Below are positions 22,056-33,197 of a stretch of DNA of 64,000 nucleotides, in pieces. The DNA comes from Euryodendron excelsum (taxonomy: Eukaryota > Streptophyta > Magnoliopsida > Ericales > Pentaphylacaceae). Positions within the stretch are counted from its first letter, which is position 1. Each line of letters begins with the position of its first letter. Position numbers and translations under genes: made by a program. The stretch spans positions 9,362,501 to 9,426,500 of the forward strand of contig CM065386.1 of the NCBI GenBank assembly GCA_033060915.1. Direction: 5' to 3'. The notes beneath the pieces were generated by a model. The model saw only the letters and a program-made list of their open reading frames with translations. It was not told where the DNA came from and did not search any database.

Positions 22056-22640
22056 TTCATGTTCTCATACTCAGAGTGTTTTTCTCTTAAATTTTGTGAA
22101 AACCACTCTGTAAATGGTTTGTCTTTGCTCTTGTTATACCAGTCAATAACCAATAAGGTAATCCAAACATTCTTAGCTTTATAGCAAAGTTTGAATAGGT
22201 GTTCCAGGGATTTAGTATGAATGTGACATCTAGGGCATAAATCATTAGTGTCAAGCCCTCTATTTACCCTCATTTAGTTAGTTAAAACTTTACCATGCAT
22301 GACTACCCAAATGAAAGTCTTGATTTTCTGAGGTAATTTAATTTTCCAAATCCAAGACCAATTGTGAGCATTATTGGAATCCTCAGTAATATGGTTATAA
22401 AATGAAAAAGTGGAGAACTTACCATTGGTTGCTTTGCTCCATTGAGGGGAATCAGGAAGAGATGCAAACATAGAGATATGGATCTTCTAGATTGCCTCTT
22501 TGTTAAGAGGGTTAAAGTGACTTTCAATGTCCCTTGTATCCCATTCTCTTAAGTGATTAATAATACTATTGACTTTAGAATTGCTCATAGTATGTTATTC
22601 TGGAGAGCTAACTGCAAGCCTGATTTTACCACACCACCAA
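22016..22640 (-). pseudogene. LINE zinc-binding region (zf-RVT)
   Basis: After the RT, the minus strand encodes TYAM-less GNISLWHDWWCGKI near 22650, WSKATNGKFSTFSFYNHI and WIWKIKLPQKIKTFIWVVMH (22471-22274). The cysteine/histidine cluster CPRCHIHTKSLEHLFKLC follows (about 22230-22170). This matches the zf-RVT domain that follows plant non-LTR reverse transcriptases. One stop lies at the junction near 22274. Confidence 0.85.
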
Positions 22641-22716
22641 TCATGCCAAAGAGATATATTTTTCCCATCTCCCACCAGCCACTTGGTCCCTTGATGGAGA
22701 TAATCCCTAGTTTTGA

Positions 22717-24598
22717 TTACACTCTTCCAAGTGCGTGATGGCCTTCTTTTCTTTGGGCAATCAAAAAAGTTGTGATCATTAAGATAATTTTTTTCAAGAC
22801 TTGTGTCCAAAGATTGTCCTCACCATGATCTATTTCCCACCCAAGTTTAGCTATTTGAGCAAGAGTATGCTCTTTAGCCTTTCTAATCCCTAGCCCCCCT
22901 TTACTTCTTTCCTTACAAATAGTGTTCCAATTAACAAGGTGGACTTTCTTTTTATTTTCATTATCTCCCCAGAGAAAGTTTTTATTTAACTTGTCAATTT
23001 CCTTGCAAATGCTACTAGGAAGTTCAAAAGTTTGCATAGTATATGTAAGTATGGCAGAGGTCACAGCTTGGACTAAAGTATTCCTACCAGCAAGGGAAAG
23101 GAAGTTAGCTTTCCAGCCAGTGAGCCTATGTTGGATTTTCTCAATGATATATTGATAATGATTCTTGGTAGCTCTCTTGTGAAGGATAGGGACCCCAAGA
23201 TATTTCCCTATATATTGGGTTAAAGGAATGCCTAGTTGGCAGCTCAGGGCCAAGGACTATTTTCCAGGCATATTGTGGGAGACAAAGATCTTGGACTTTT
23301 ATAGGTTAACTTTCTGACCAGACAGATCACAAAATTCACCAAGGACATTGTTTATAGCATTGCAATTACTAGTGTCAACTTTGGTAAATAAGAGGAGGTC
23401 ATCAACAAAAAATAAATGGGACATACTAGGACCTTTTCTAGAGGCTTTAATACCATTCCATTCACCAGCCATCACACTTTGGTTAACCATTATACATAAT
23501 CTTTCCATGCATAAAACAAATATGTAAGGGGATAAAGGATCTCCCTGTCTTAATCCCCTTTTAGGAAAAAATTTAGGGAGACATTCCCCATTCCAAAGAA
23601 TAGACATGCTCATAGAAGTAACACAGTACATAATCATATCAATCCAATGCTAATTTAGATTAAACATTTCAAGAGTGTTTCTTATGAAATCCCAAGACAC
23701 TCTGTCATAGGATTTTTTCAAATCTATTTTAAATATCATCCCACCTGATTTACTTTTCATGTTCTTGAGGGTGTGGACAAACTCTTGGGCAATTATAATA
23801 TTATCAGTAGTCATTCTACCAGGAACAAAACTACTTTGAGCAGGGTGTACGATTTTATCAAGTAAGGGTCTAATCTTGCTAACCAGAATTTTATTGAAAA
23901 TTTTATAAGTGACATTACATAGATTGATAGGTCTATAGTGCTTTATGGTTTCAGGGATATCATCTTTAAGGATCAAAGTAATGAGAGTCCTATTTATCTC
24001 TTTGGGAAAACTCCTATTATGAAAGCACTCTTTTATAAATTTGCAAACAGATTTTCCAATAATATCCCAATATTTATGAAAAAAGAGAGCTTGAAAGCCA
24101 TCTCTTCTAGGGGCTTTATAAGCACTAATATGTTTAACAGTTTCCTAGATCTCTTTGTCAAGAATAGGTTTATTGAGCTCCACATTATCTTCCTCACAAA
24201 ATTTGGTCATGTTAAAAACAGGAACTTCATTTAAAAAAAAAAATACTTTCATAATTGAAGAGGTCGATAAAATAACTCTGAATACAGTTCTTGAGTTCCT
24301 CAAGATTACAAGTCCAATTACCATTGCAATCTTTAAAGGACTCAATTTTGTTTCTGTTTCTTCTAATAATGGTGGTCAAATGGAAGAATTTCATATTCGT
24401 CTCCCCTTGAGTAATCCATTTAGTTCTCGACTTTTGGTACCATAGCAACTGTTCTTGGTGTAAAGCAATATTGTACTGTTTTATCAAGTCTTTTTCAAGA
24501 AAATAGAGGTTATAGTGGAACTTGACGGCTTGGGACTTTTGAATTCCTTCAATCTTCCCAAATACCCATCTTTTTCTCCTAAAAATATTTCCAAACAC
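22717..24598 (-). pseudogene. LINE reverse transcriptase
   Basis: The pieces in order are 24598-24227 (RRKRWVFGKIEGIQKSQ, LLWYQKSRTKWITQGETN, the pre-RT block), 23976-23650 (HYRPINLCNVTYKIFNKILV, SSFVPGRMTTDNIIIAQE), 23637-23299 (RGLRQGDPLSPYIFVLCMER and the catalytic FVDDLLLF) and 23253-22717 (YIGKYLGVPILHKR, WKANFLSLAGRNTLVQAV). The F-V-D-D box, equivalent to F/Y-A-D-D, is intact. One stop separates RT motifs near 23645, and frame changes occur near 24220 and 22720. This is a typical plant L1 ORF2. Confidence 0.93.
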
Positions 24599-25185
24599 AT
24601 CTTTGTTCCATTTAGTAACTTCAGTGGAAAGGTCTTCAATTTGCTCAATAAAAGAGTTGTTAGACTTATGCCAAGAACTATGGATAACATTTTAAAATTA
24701 GAATGAGAAGCCCAGGCTGCCTCAAAACGAAAAGGTTTAACAATGGGAGGTTTAGGAACCATACCTTCTGTGTAGACAATAAATGGTGAATGGTCAAAAT
24801 AGGTTCTTGAAAGATTTCTGACTAAACCATCCAGGTGCAGAGATCGCCATTCGGGGTTGCATAGGGCTCTGTCAAGCCTCTCCATCGTGTTGGCTAAACC
24901 CTATCTATTGTTAGTCTAAGTAAGCTTGGGTCCTGTGCAACCCATATCCATCAGATTGTAGCTGTTGATTCTCTCCATAAACCTTCTATTGCTTCCTTGT
25001 CTTGTCTTCTGAGTAAAGCTTCTTCTCTTTTCCTATAAAGCGAAGTCATTAAAGTCTCCCGCTATTAACCAGGGATTGTTGTTGGCATCCCTAAATCTAG
25101 GGTTTGGGCTTGCATATATTGCTAAAAGGATCCATTCAGGGTAGTCTTCTTTGGAAATGGTAGCAAGGTTAATGTCAGAATTGCA
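24484..25185 (-). pseudogene. LINE endonuclease C-terminal part and linker
   Basis: From the truncation point the minus strand encodes WILLAIYASPNPRFRD, then NPWLIAGDFNDF (the GDFN motif of apurinic-type endonucleases), RRFMERINSYNLMDMG and MERLDRALCNPEWR. The open piece 24885-24484 continues with FDHSPFIVYTEG. The catalytic N-terminal half is missing, so the nicking activity that starts insertion could not be made from this copy. Confidence 0.82.
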
Positions 25186-25248
25186 GAAGGTTTGGCTAGC
25201 TAAATAACTAACAAACCAAATTTGAAGAGCCTGTTAGAGATGCTCTTA

Positions 25249-26380
25249 TTAGCCTCATGCCTAGTGTGATACCCATAGTATATGTATATAGTATTTTAGC
25301 AAAAATTTGATGATTGACAGTTGCTCTGCGGCGATACGGACTCAACCCGCTCACCTAATTTTTGTATTGGCACCCCTCAATTTTTTAATATAATCGTCAT
25401 TTATGTAACACGTATATATTATTCTAGAAAATTTATTCTACTGAAATTTTCACCATTTTAAACTAAATATCTAACCTAATATGCACCCATCTAACAAGTA
25501 GGCTTGTACATCAAACACACCAAAAACAAAATGGGCACAATTTGATGACTCCTTATACCCAGAGACATGCTACGCTTGAACCATGGGAGCCATAGCTCCA
25601 TGGTTTGACGAAATTCTATTTAGACCTTATATTGGCCCCCTTAAAATTTGAAAAGAAATTTCTAACCTTCCAAAAGTTTTTTTTTCTTCGCTGGGTCACC
25701 ATGTTCATCTTCTCCTTTCCCACACAGTTGCCCAAGTTGTTTTGAAATATTAGTATTTTTGTAATAAAAAACCTTAATGATGAATGTTCTATTTTAAAGT
25801 GAATGATTCTTATTCAATCACATCATTTTGGAAAATAACTTTGTATAATTTTTTTCTATTTTTTTGTAGCATTACCATTCTTTTTTAGATAAAATTGAAA
25901 AATTGTATTATTTGATAAATTTATAAAAAAAACTTTCACCAAAATAATATAATAATAAGGCATGAAACTACCTTAGGAGAACGAGGCCATGACCACTCAT
26001 ATTTTGACAAAATTTTGTATAGGTGCTATAAATTTTGAGTATTTATAATAAAAAACAGTATTGGGCCCTGCAATATTCAAACAAATTTATTATAGCTTTT
26101 TAAAATACAAAAAAAAATTATTTTGGTCCCCACAAAATTCAAGAAATTTTACTTTTACCTATTAAAAGTCAAAAAATTTTTTTTTACCTTAGCCTCTCGT
26201 TCTTTGTAGATGGAGAGATATAACAATTTAAAAGTGACCCAAACTTTATGTCAGTAGCATAGTTTTTCAGAATTTGAGTCTATCTTTCATTGGACATAAT
26301 TTCTTTATCCGAAATGTATTTTCGACCCATGACCTATCAAATTAAAGCTCTTCAAGCCTATTTTTAAGGTGTATTCTTAG
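25249..26380. other. Degenerate DNA-transposon-like relics
   Basis: No coding sequence is present. The phrase GTATATGTAT...TTTTAGCAAAAATTT near 25275 recurs at 32135-32170, and pieces such as GGCCCCCTTAAAATTTGAAAA (25640) and GGTCCCCACAAAATTCAAGAA (26130) look like diverged copies of one family of AT-rich repeats. No ends or target duplications could be assigned. Confidence 0.35.
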
Positions 26381-27525
26381 TGTTGGAGTATTGTTTATGT
26401 TCAATATTTATTGATGAATTATACAATATGGTTCCGAAACTAACATGGTCGTGGTGATAGGAGCTAAAAGAGGTCAAGAGCCTTTTACTTCAACCAAGGA
26501 GTAACTTCATTGTGGAGTGTGTGTACTGTGACAAGTGAGATTTATGAATTGGATGCCTTATTATCTATGTTGGTGTTGATTATGGGAATATAAAATAGTC
26601 TTATTCACATTGAATGGATTGGCTGTTTCCATACATGAAGTGAAATTGGTATTTATAGTTATGTGAAGATATTAGTGGTTATATATATATAAAAGGTGGC
26701 ATTGCATACTATCTATATTGTATGCCTTGCATTGCATTAGAGAGATTTAACCATGGTGGCTTAACCAAAGGCTTAGTCAGGGAGGACTAGCCCAGGGGTG
26801 CCACGGTGGGCATTCCTTGATAACGAGTCATTGATATATTGGGCCAACGTTATCTAAATCGCACCCATATTCGGTTGTTTCATGCATTGCATCACAAGAG
26901 ATATTGCATTTCATGGAGCATATATATTGATGGTGGTGATGAGAGGATAATTACATATTGTTGATATTGGTATTTGTGGATGATTATATAATAGTTGATT
27001 ATGTGATTATATGTATATCATCTTTTATGTATTTGATTATCTACTGTGAGCACGTTGACTTTTAGCTCATGCCCACACAGACTTCTTTTGATAGGTGAGC
27101 AAATGATGGAGTTCGGTTCACTGTAGTCTTGGTACTTGCCGTGGTGGCATTCATGCCGGTGTTAAGATGACGAGTCTCGAAGCTTGGGAGAGCTCCATTG
27201 TCTTACTTTCGGTTTATTAGTTGTGTTTTATATGGGACGTTGGGTCTTAGTATTATGTTTTGTATTAATATGATAGGATGGTAGAGAATTTTGGAAGGCA
27301 ATTGATTATTTTCCAGTTGGTAATATATCTATACTTTATAGTTTCCTTTGATGTATCTTGGAGAATTTATTATATTTCTTTCTCATTGTTATTATATTCC
27401 GCTACGTTTGTCTTTTTTTTTTTTTTTATAGGTGTTAAGGTGTCATTCTCGGGTACAGTGACCTGTGTGATTACGCTTCGCCTAATGTGACATAATTAAT
27501 GTCTAATTGGGTTGAGAGTGTGACA
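26381..27525 (+). repeat. Probable solo LTR of a Ty3/gypsy element
   Basis: The ~1.1-kb stretch begins TGTTGGAG and ends GAGAGTGTGACA. It has an organisation reminiscent of Tekay-type LTRs, including CTCATGCCCACACAG and AGGTGAGCAAATGATGG in the second half and GTGACCTGTGTGATTACG near the end. No primer-binding site or coding region follows, and the flanking 5-mers (CTTAG, AAGGT) do not match. The left boundary is a guess. Confidence 0.4.
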
Positions 27526-28563
27526 AAGGTTCCTAGAACAATTTTAAGACTCTGGTTGTCGTCAATTTTTCAGCTTCATCATGAATCATTGCCGAATCAA
27601 TTTTCCAGCTTCATCATTGCTGAAATATGAACCAATGCCGAATCCATCATTGTCGATAAATCTACCATGTGTGAAAGGGATTTTATTCCCCAATTGATCA
27701 TAGAAATCACTTGCAGCCATTGATCAACATATCTCCAGTAGTTATCAACCACCTTACACTAGCACTTTGCTAACTGTGGAACATGCAATGTATTTTTCTA
27801 GTGATGGATCTGTGAACAGTTCTTGTCCCTAAACACTTAATTAATGAGGAAGGTTACAACAATTTATGTGTAGTCTTAATTTTTTTGTTTTTCTGGTTTG
27901 CAAGAAATGTATTCCTCGTGAACTCAAATTTTTTACCCTCAAACAATAAAATTCCAAGATTTAATCAATTAATTTTTTTTCTTGCCTCAGTTTTTGCATC
28001 ATCTAAACAAAAGCTTTTAGCAGAATCTACTAGTTTATGCATATAGATGCATTCATATATATATATATATACTAATAATACAAACAGAGACTCCAAATAG
28101 TGCTATATTCATGTACTACACTTTTTGGGAACCTTGAATCTTGTTTTCTTCACAAATAATTGTGTCAGAACACCTTAATTCAACCATTCATGGAATATAA
28201 CAAATATATCTATTTTTCTTGATTTTATTGTAATAAAAATTCGAATATGTCAATAAAATCTCAACAAAGTAGAGAGGTGGCACAAACAATATTAGAATGA
28301 GAATTATTTTTTAAAGAGTGTTAGATTAGAAAATCATTTTCACATATAGTGTTATTTTGAAAACAAACTCTAAAAATATATATTATTCATATTTGAATCC
28401 TTTTTATTCTATGATTGGATTGAAGACGTCTATTTCCATTAATATTAATAACGAGTTGAAAATCATTCAAAATTAAAATGGATGGAGCTAACTCCCGCAT
28501 AGATGGTGGCACCCTTTATAATTTTATTGTACTCATAATCACATGTTTTTATTGATTTAAAGG
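27526..28563. other. Non-coding stretch
   Basis: AT-rich. Short repeated phrases (CAGCTTCATCAT, AATGCCGAATCC) lie at 27570-27650. The segment 28230-28370 is a diverged copy of 61170-61310 (TCAATAAAAT, AGAGGTGGCACAAA, AATTATTTTT shared in the same order). No gene is seen. Confidence 0.5.
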
Positions 28564-28712
28564 TTTCTTTTTCTTTTTTTTTTGGTACATCCAAACGAAT
28601 TACATTGGAGAGGGCCTAAGCCAAGGAGAAGATCAGAGGAGGCAGAATCAAACCTTTTACCTTCTTATAGAAAATCAGGATTCTGGCCAACTAAACTAGT
28701 CTTAGTTGGTTA
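28564..28712 (-). mobile_element. tRNA-derived SINE
   Basis: On the minus strand, a box A-like CTAGTTTAGTTGG (28699-28687) and a box B-like GGTTTGATTCTGCC (28654-28641) sit about 30 bp apart, the arrangement of a tRNA-type internal RNA polymerase III promoter. A tRNA-unrelated body and an A-rich 3' tail (plus-strand T tract 28564-28583) follow. Flanking TTTAAAGG (28556-28563) and TTAAAAGG (28713-28720) look like a near-perfect target duplication. It carries no protein and would depend on a LINE. Confidence 0.78.
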
Positions 28713-28720
28713 TTAAAAGG

Positions 28721-31540
28721 ATTCTATGCTCCCAGACCTTAACTGCTTCACTCCACAACCACCCCCATTAAAACTTCTCTGGTAATTTTCTTCTATAACT
28801 CTGGAAGTCACTATAATTCAAAGTCTTTTTAGCTCAAAAGCATTTTCCCCCTCTGCCAGAGAGTGTCAAGCCTTCGAACGACTGGTCATTGTCTGTACGA
28901 ATCATATAACTTTTTATACATTTCATAAATGATAACTAATCACAAGAGTGCTTAAAGAGGCATTTAAAACTTTATGCTTAGTATGAGCATTAGTCGACCA
29001 CTGGATCACTGCTTATAATTGAGAATAAAAGTTATTTTGGTTGTATTTTTAGAAAATGTGGTTGGCTCATGCATTTATTTAGATTATGTTATACGCATGT
29101 CTACCGTGTTTGTATTTTGAATATAAGGGTGTCAAAGTGTATTATTTTAGACCTTGAAATAATTTTTATTTGTTCTGGGTTTTTTATTATCCACTTCTAT
29201 AAATCAACCCCCAATTTCCCCCCAACTGCCACTTTTTCTGTACTCAACAAAATGTTTTGAACTCCACAAAATGACGTTGTAATCCAAATTATTTAACTTT
29301 AGATTCCTATCTTATCGCAAGCGAGAACAAAAAATCTCGAAAATAATGTTCTCCAACAAATAACCTTTATTTTATTTTATTGTAAAAGGATTGATTTTTT
29401 AAGTAATAAAAAAAATGGCAGAACATCAAAAAATAAGGACCAAAAGATGGCTAACTTTAAGCAATAGAATAAATATTAAGAATTAGATCGATATTTACAC
29501 ACACATAAAAATATATATGTACATAAATGCTAGAATGCCTATTTATGCCTTTTCCTGTGGTCTTTGGTTTTTTTGATCATTTTACTTTAGAATTTAAAGT
29601 CTCTAAAGCCTAAACATCAAAATCAACCGTGGTAAAATCTAATCAGTGGCAAGAAGGAACTTTCATAGCCATGCAAAACCATCCTATTAAGAAGGTTAGG
29701 AATGTGGCAAGAACTCTCTCACAGAGAGAGAGAGAGACAGAGAGAGAGAAACCTCTTTTAAATAACCTTTCAAAATTGAAATGCAGGTTAAAAAAATTGT
29801 CTTAAGCAAACACCTGAGATATCAATTTACATCTGTGCGCATACATAAATATCACGTCCCCTAAGGCAAGTTACACGTACAGATAATTAAATCCAGGAGT
29901 ACCATCCTCCAGTTATGGCACTGGATATGACGTGCACGGATCATCGAACGGACATAATCTTATTCATCCGTGAAGAGAGAGAGGAAAGTAGGAACATGTA
30001 TAAATAAGTTAACAAAGAAAAAATAAAAAACTACATGACCCAACCTACGAATTAAACCTGGACTCAATAATTAAGTGGTAAAATAGAAAAAAACATTAAG
30101 TGAAAATTCGTGAACTAGATATTCATTTTGCGAAACTGAGATATACAGGATCGTTAAACAGAATTACATGTTAAATCTATATACAAAGAATTTAGTACTC
30201 TAATAACCTTCCTCCTTTTGAAGAATGTCAAGTATTAGGATCTCGTCATTTCCTTTTCATTACCACAATGCTCAATGTCTCTTGTTTAGAAGGATGTCAG
30301 GAGCTGCCTTTTGATCAAGAGTACTGAAAAACAATAGCCTTTGTCTGTGTTTTGTTAAAGAGACTAATTACTATAATATTAGGTCTTGGTATAATGACTA
30401 TAAGCAATATTGAATAATCCAAAATAGAAGAGAGAACAAACCATTCAACCAAGAACATACAAACCTTTTTGTCGTGAAAACCTGGACTAGAAGAAAAATC
30501 ACATGTCCCTTTTGCCGGACAAAGATCATACACTATATCTTGTTGTTCAGATGGTTACAAGACTTTTTATAATCAAAATTTATCAACTCTATGATCTAAT
30601 GATTGTTTTGACCTTGCTCATATCCACAATTCACTGTCTTCATGCTTTATCACAGTTCAAATCCCCTTAAAACGGATTTCACGCCTTGAACTCCATCAAG
30701 ACTCTTGATCCCTTCAATTGGGTTGAAGAAGATTGTTGCTAAGATATGTTTTTGAGCTTCTAGGAAGGTTAGGAATACTTCTCTTTAGGAGTTTTCAATG
30801 TGGCAGCTCAAATTCACGTCTTGGGAAGTGTGTTGTGCCTTAAATAGGCCAAAAAAACCCTAGCAGCACGATTTTCGAGGTTCTAGATTTTGCACAGCTC
30901 GCTCCCGCGAGATCCAATGAGCATCCCGCGAGGTTTATCTCACTACCGCAAGGTCCGGCGAGCATCCCGCGAGCTCAATTCCAGATTTTGCATGCTCACT
31001 ATTTTTTCCCGCAACATCCCGCTAGGATTCCTCGAAATCCATAACTTTTTACTCAGATGTCGAATTGACGAGATTCAAAGTTCTCTAGAAAGAAAACTCG
31101 AAGATTTACAATTTTTCTTCGAATGAGCCTTTTCAAATTCGAACTATATTGTAATCAAAAATCAGTTACAAGAGAACCCATGCACACCAACACACTGTTT
31201 TTACTCTAAAGATCCCTCGAACTCCATCGACATCTCTCGAAATCCCTTATAGAAGCCAAAAAGTATCATACAAGTCTCTTTTAACCTGAGCTTGCACGAA
31301 TAAGTATGAAATCTCTTCCGAATGCTTGTAATTGATAACTCAAGTTCTCAAAATACATCAAACAAAACATGTTACGAAATTTAGCCAATTACATAAACTT
31401 ACAAGTACAAATGCTAGGCACTTTTAGTAATAAAAAAAAAGTAATTAACATACTTCAAAAGATGCAAATAGGCCCCCATTTAAAGATTAAAATTTTGTAA
31501 ATACCACGAATGAAGTAACTAAAAAATATTGTATTCCGCT
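28721..31540. other. Non-coding stretch with simple repeats and a GC-rich CCCGCGAG block
   Basis: A (GA)n tract lies at about 29722-29749. Within otherwise AT-rich sequence, 30895-31035 carries repeated CCCGCGAG/CCCGC motifs. TTAAATAGG at about 30840 and the layout of 30300-31400 could be a decayed LTR, but I see no ends, primer site or coding sequence. Confidence 0.4.
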
Positions 31541-32840
31541 ATTAGTAAACAAAAGACGATAGATGAAAGTCAAGCTCAGTATCTAGGCAACATAAGCGGC
31601 TGGTGAATGCCAAAATTAGGTTGCCCAGCAAAAGAAACAAAAAGTATGCCAAAAATAGGAGCAATCCCAAATGATGAGACGAAAAAGAAGACATTCCTTG
31701 AGCTCCTTTTCCAAACCAGAGAGTCATCTAAATCTAAACTGAATTGCCATAAAGGCCAGCCAGGAGCCAGCTACTCCTCAACTAATACCACCTCTCAATC
31801 CTGCAATGCCCTCCCATATAAAGGAAACTATACCGCACCAAAATGACAAGTAAACCAACAATCTGAGAACAGTAATGAAGTCAGGATTTTATGCTCAGTG
31901 GGGCCAAGAGCAGGGTACCATTAAAAATAAGAGCTCTTTGCAAGGAATTTTTTTGAAGAGAATTAAATTAAAGGGGTATTTTTGAAAATTAGGGGGGAGG
32001 GGCAGGCCACCCTGGCTTCGTCCATGTCTGAAAACATTTCCCTCGGAGAGCTCTCTCCACACCAAGGCCAAAACTACCCTGCAGATGTGGGGGGCCAAGG
32101 CACCCCCATTTTTTTTATTCAGCCCTCCTATAGATTGTATATATGTATAATGTTTTAGCAAAAAAAATTTCTTCAACCACCCCCGCAATTTAAATCCTAC
32201 CCTAATCTAACAAAATATCAAAATTTTTGAATAGCAAACTATGAATCCTACCTATTTTTTGCGTAAGAAATAATTTAAAACACTACTATCAGATCATTTT
32301 GATAAAATTTTCTATATAAAATTTTGTTTGCCTTTTTTTAACATTAATTATATGAATAGGTAAAAATTTATAATTCATGTGTCAGCACTCCCAAAATAAT
32401 ATTTTGATTTTGCCCCTTCCACACCAAGAGTCATGCCGAAACAACACTCTCCGGCTGTTCCCAATTCTGAAGCTAGAGGATTTGTAGAAATCATCCCAGA
32501 CTCTAATAGTACTGTTCCATAACCCCACACCATGAGGGCCTCTTATAATATATGAGTCATTCTCCGCTTTTTAGACCCTATAATCTGGTTATTAACCTTT
32601 CACAAACTATCAGTCTCCCAAGAAAACCTCCATAACTAGTTATCTAGCAGAGCTAGTTTAAATACCCCGAAATCCCTAATGCCCAACCAGCTCACTTTCA
32701 ATGGAAGACAAACAGCCTTCAAGTCGACCAGACCGAACTTAATTTTCTCCCCAAGCCCGCCTGACGAATAAATCTCTCCCAAGCCCGCCCGACAAAAAAA
32801 AATCTCTAATCAACTTCTCCAGTCTTCTAGCAGTAGAGAT
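31541..32840 (-). pseudogene. LINE ORF2 fragments, interrupted
   Basis: On the minus strand, 32840-32400 reads in changing frames as a post-RT LINE region: a DFLWGG-type stretch, VCLPLKVSWLGIRDFGVFKL, then IRVWDDFYKSSSFRIGNS and RVLFRHDSWCG. A DDSLVWKGS-like stretch that would come next in such elements appears near 31710-31690. Between them, about 31880-32395 is unrelated repeat sequence with a C-rich stretch, which suggests a later insertion. It is a relic of a second, older LINE. Confidence 0.55.
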
Positions 32841-33197
32841 GAGAATGGCGAACACAGATACTCATTTGCAATTACGAACTCCGGAAACTTTCTCGACTCT
32901 GATGCAACTCATCCTTTCAAAGCTCAAAAAAAAAAAAAAAAAAAAAACTATTCTAGCCTAGCACAAAAGGAATACATAAAAAATGTCATTTGGGTGCAAG
33001 GGACTACAAAACAAAGACAAATCCATATACTCATTCACGGAATACAAATTTTGAACATAATCATGGGGGTCCTAAGCAAATAGAGTGAGCACTTGGTATG
33101 AACAAATAGCAATAGTCAATAATATGTGCATTTTATACATGAATATGCACCCAAGAAAGAGGAAATAGAAGAAGGGTCGATGAAGTAATTAAACAAC

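Larger units (their letters stand above)
21334..25185 (-). mobile_element. 5'-truncated L1-type LINE
   Basis: The 3.85-kb insert is flanked by an exact 14-bp target duplication, GAAGGTTTGGCTAG, at 21320-21333 and 25186-25199. A poly-T (poly-A on the minus strand) directly follows the left copy, the signature of target-primed reverse transcription. Minus-strand coding pieces give endonuclease C terminus, reverse transcriptase, zinc-binding region and RNase H in order. ORF1 and the endonuclease N terminus are absent, as is usual for 5'-truncated LINEs. Only a few stops and frame changes are present. Confidence 0.95.
21008..25245. mobile_element. PIF/Harbinger-type MITE split by a LINE
   Basis: The left part (21008-21333) starts GAGCATTTTCCAACA. 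The right part (about 25186-25245) ends AACAGGCTC-like sequence and GTTAGAGATGCTC, so the ends are inverted (GAGCAT...ATGCTC). Both sides are flanked by TTA (21005-21007 and 25246-25248), the 3-bp target duplication of this superfamily. Removing the LINE leaves a MITE of about 370 bp. It carries no transposase. Confidence 0.72.
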
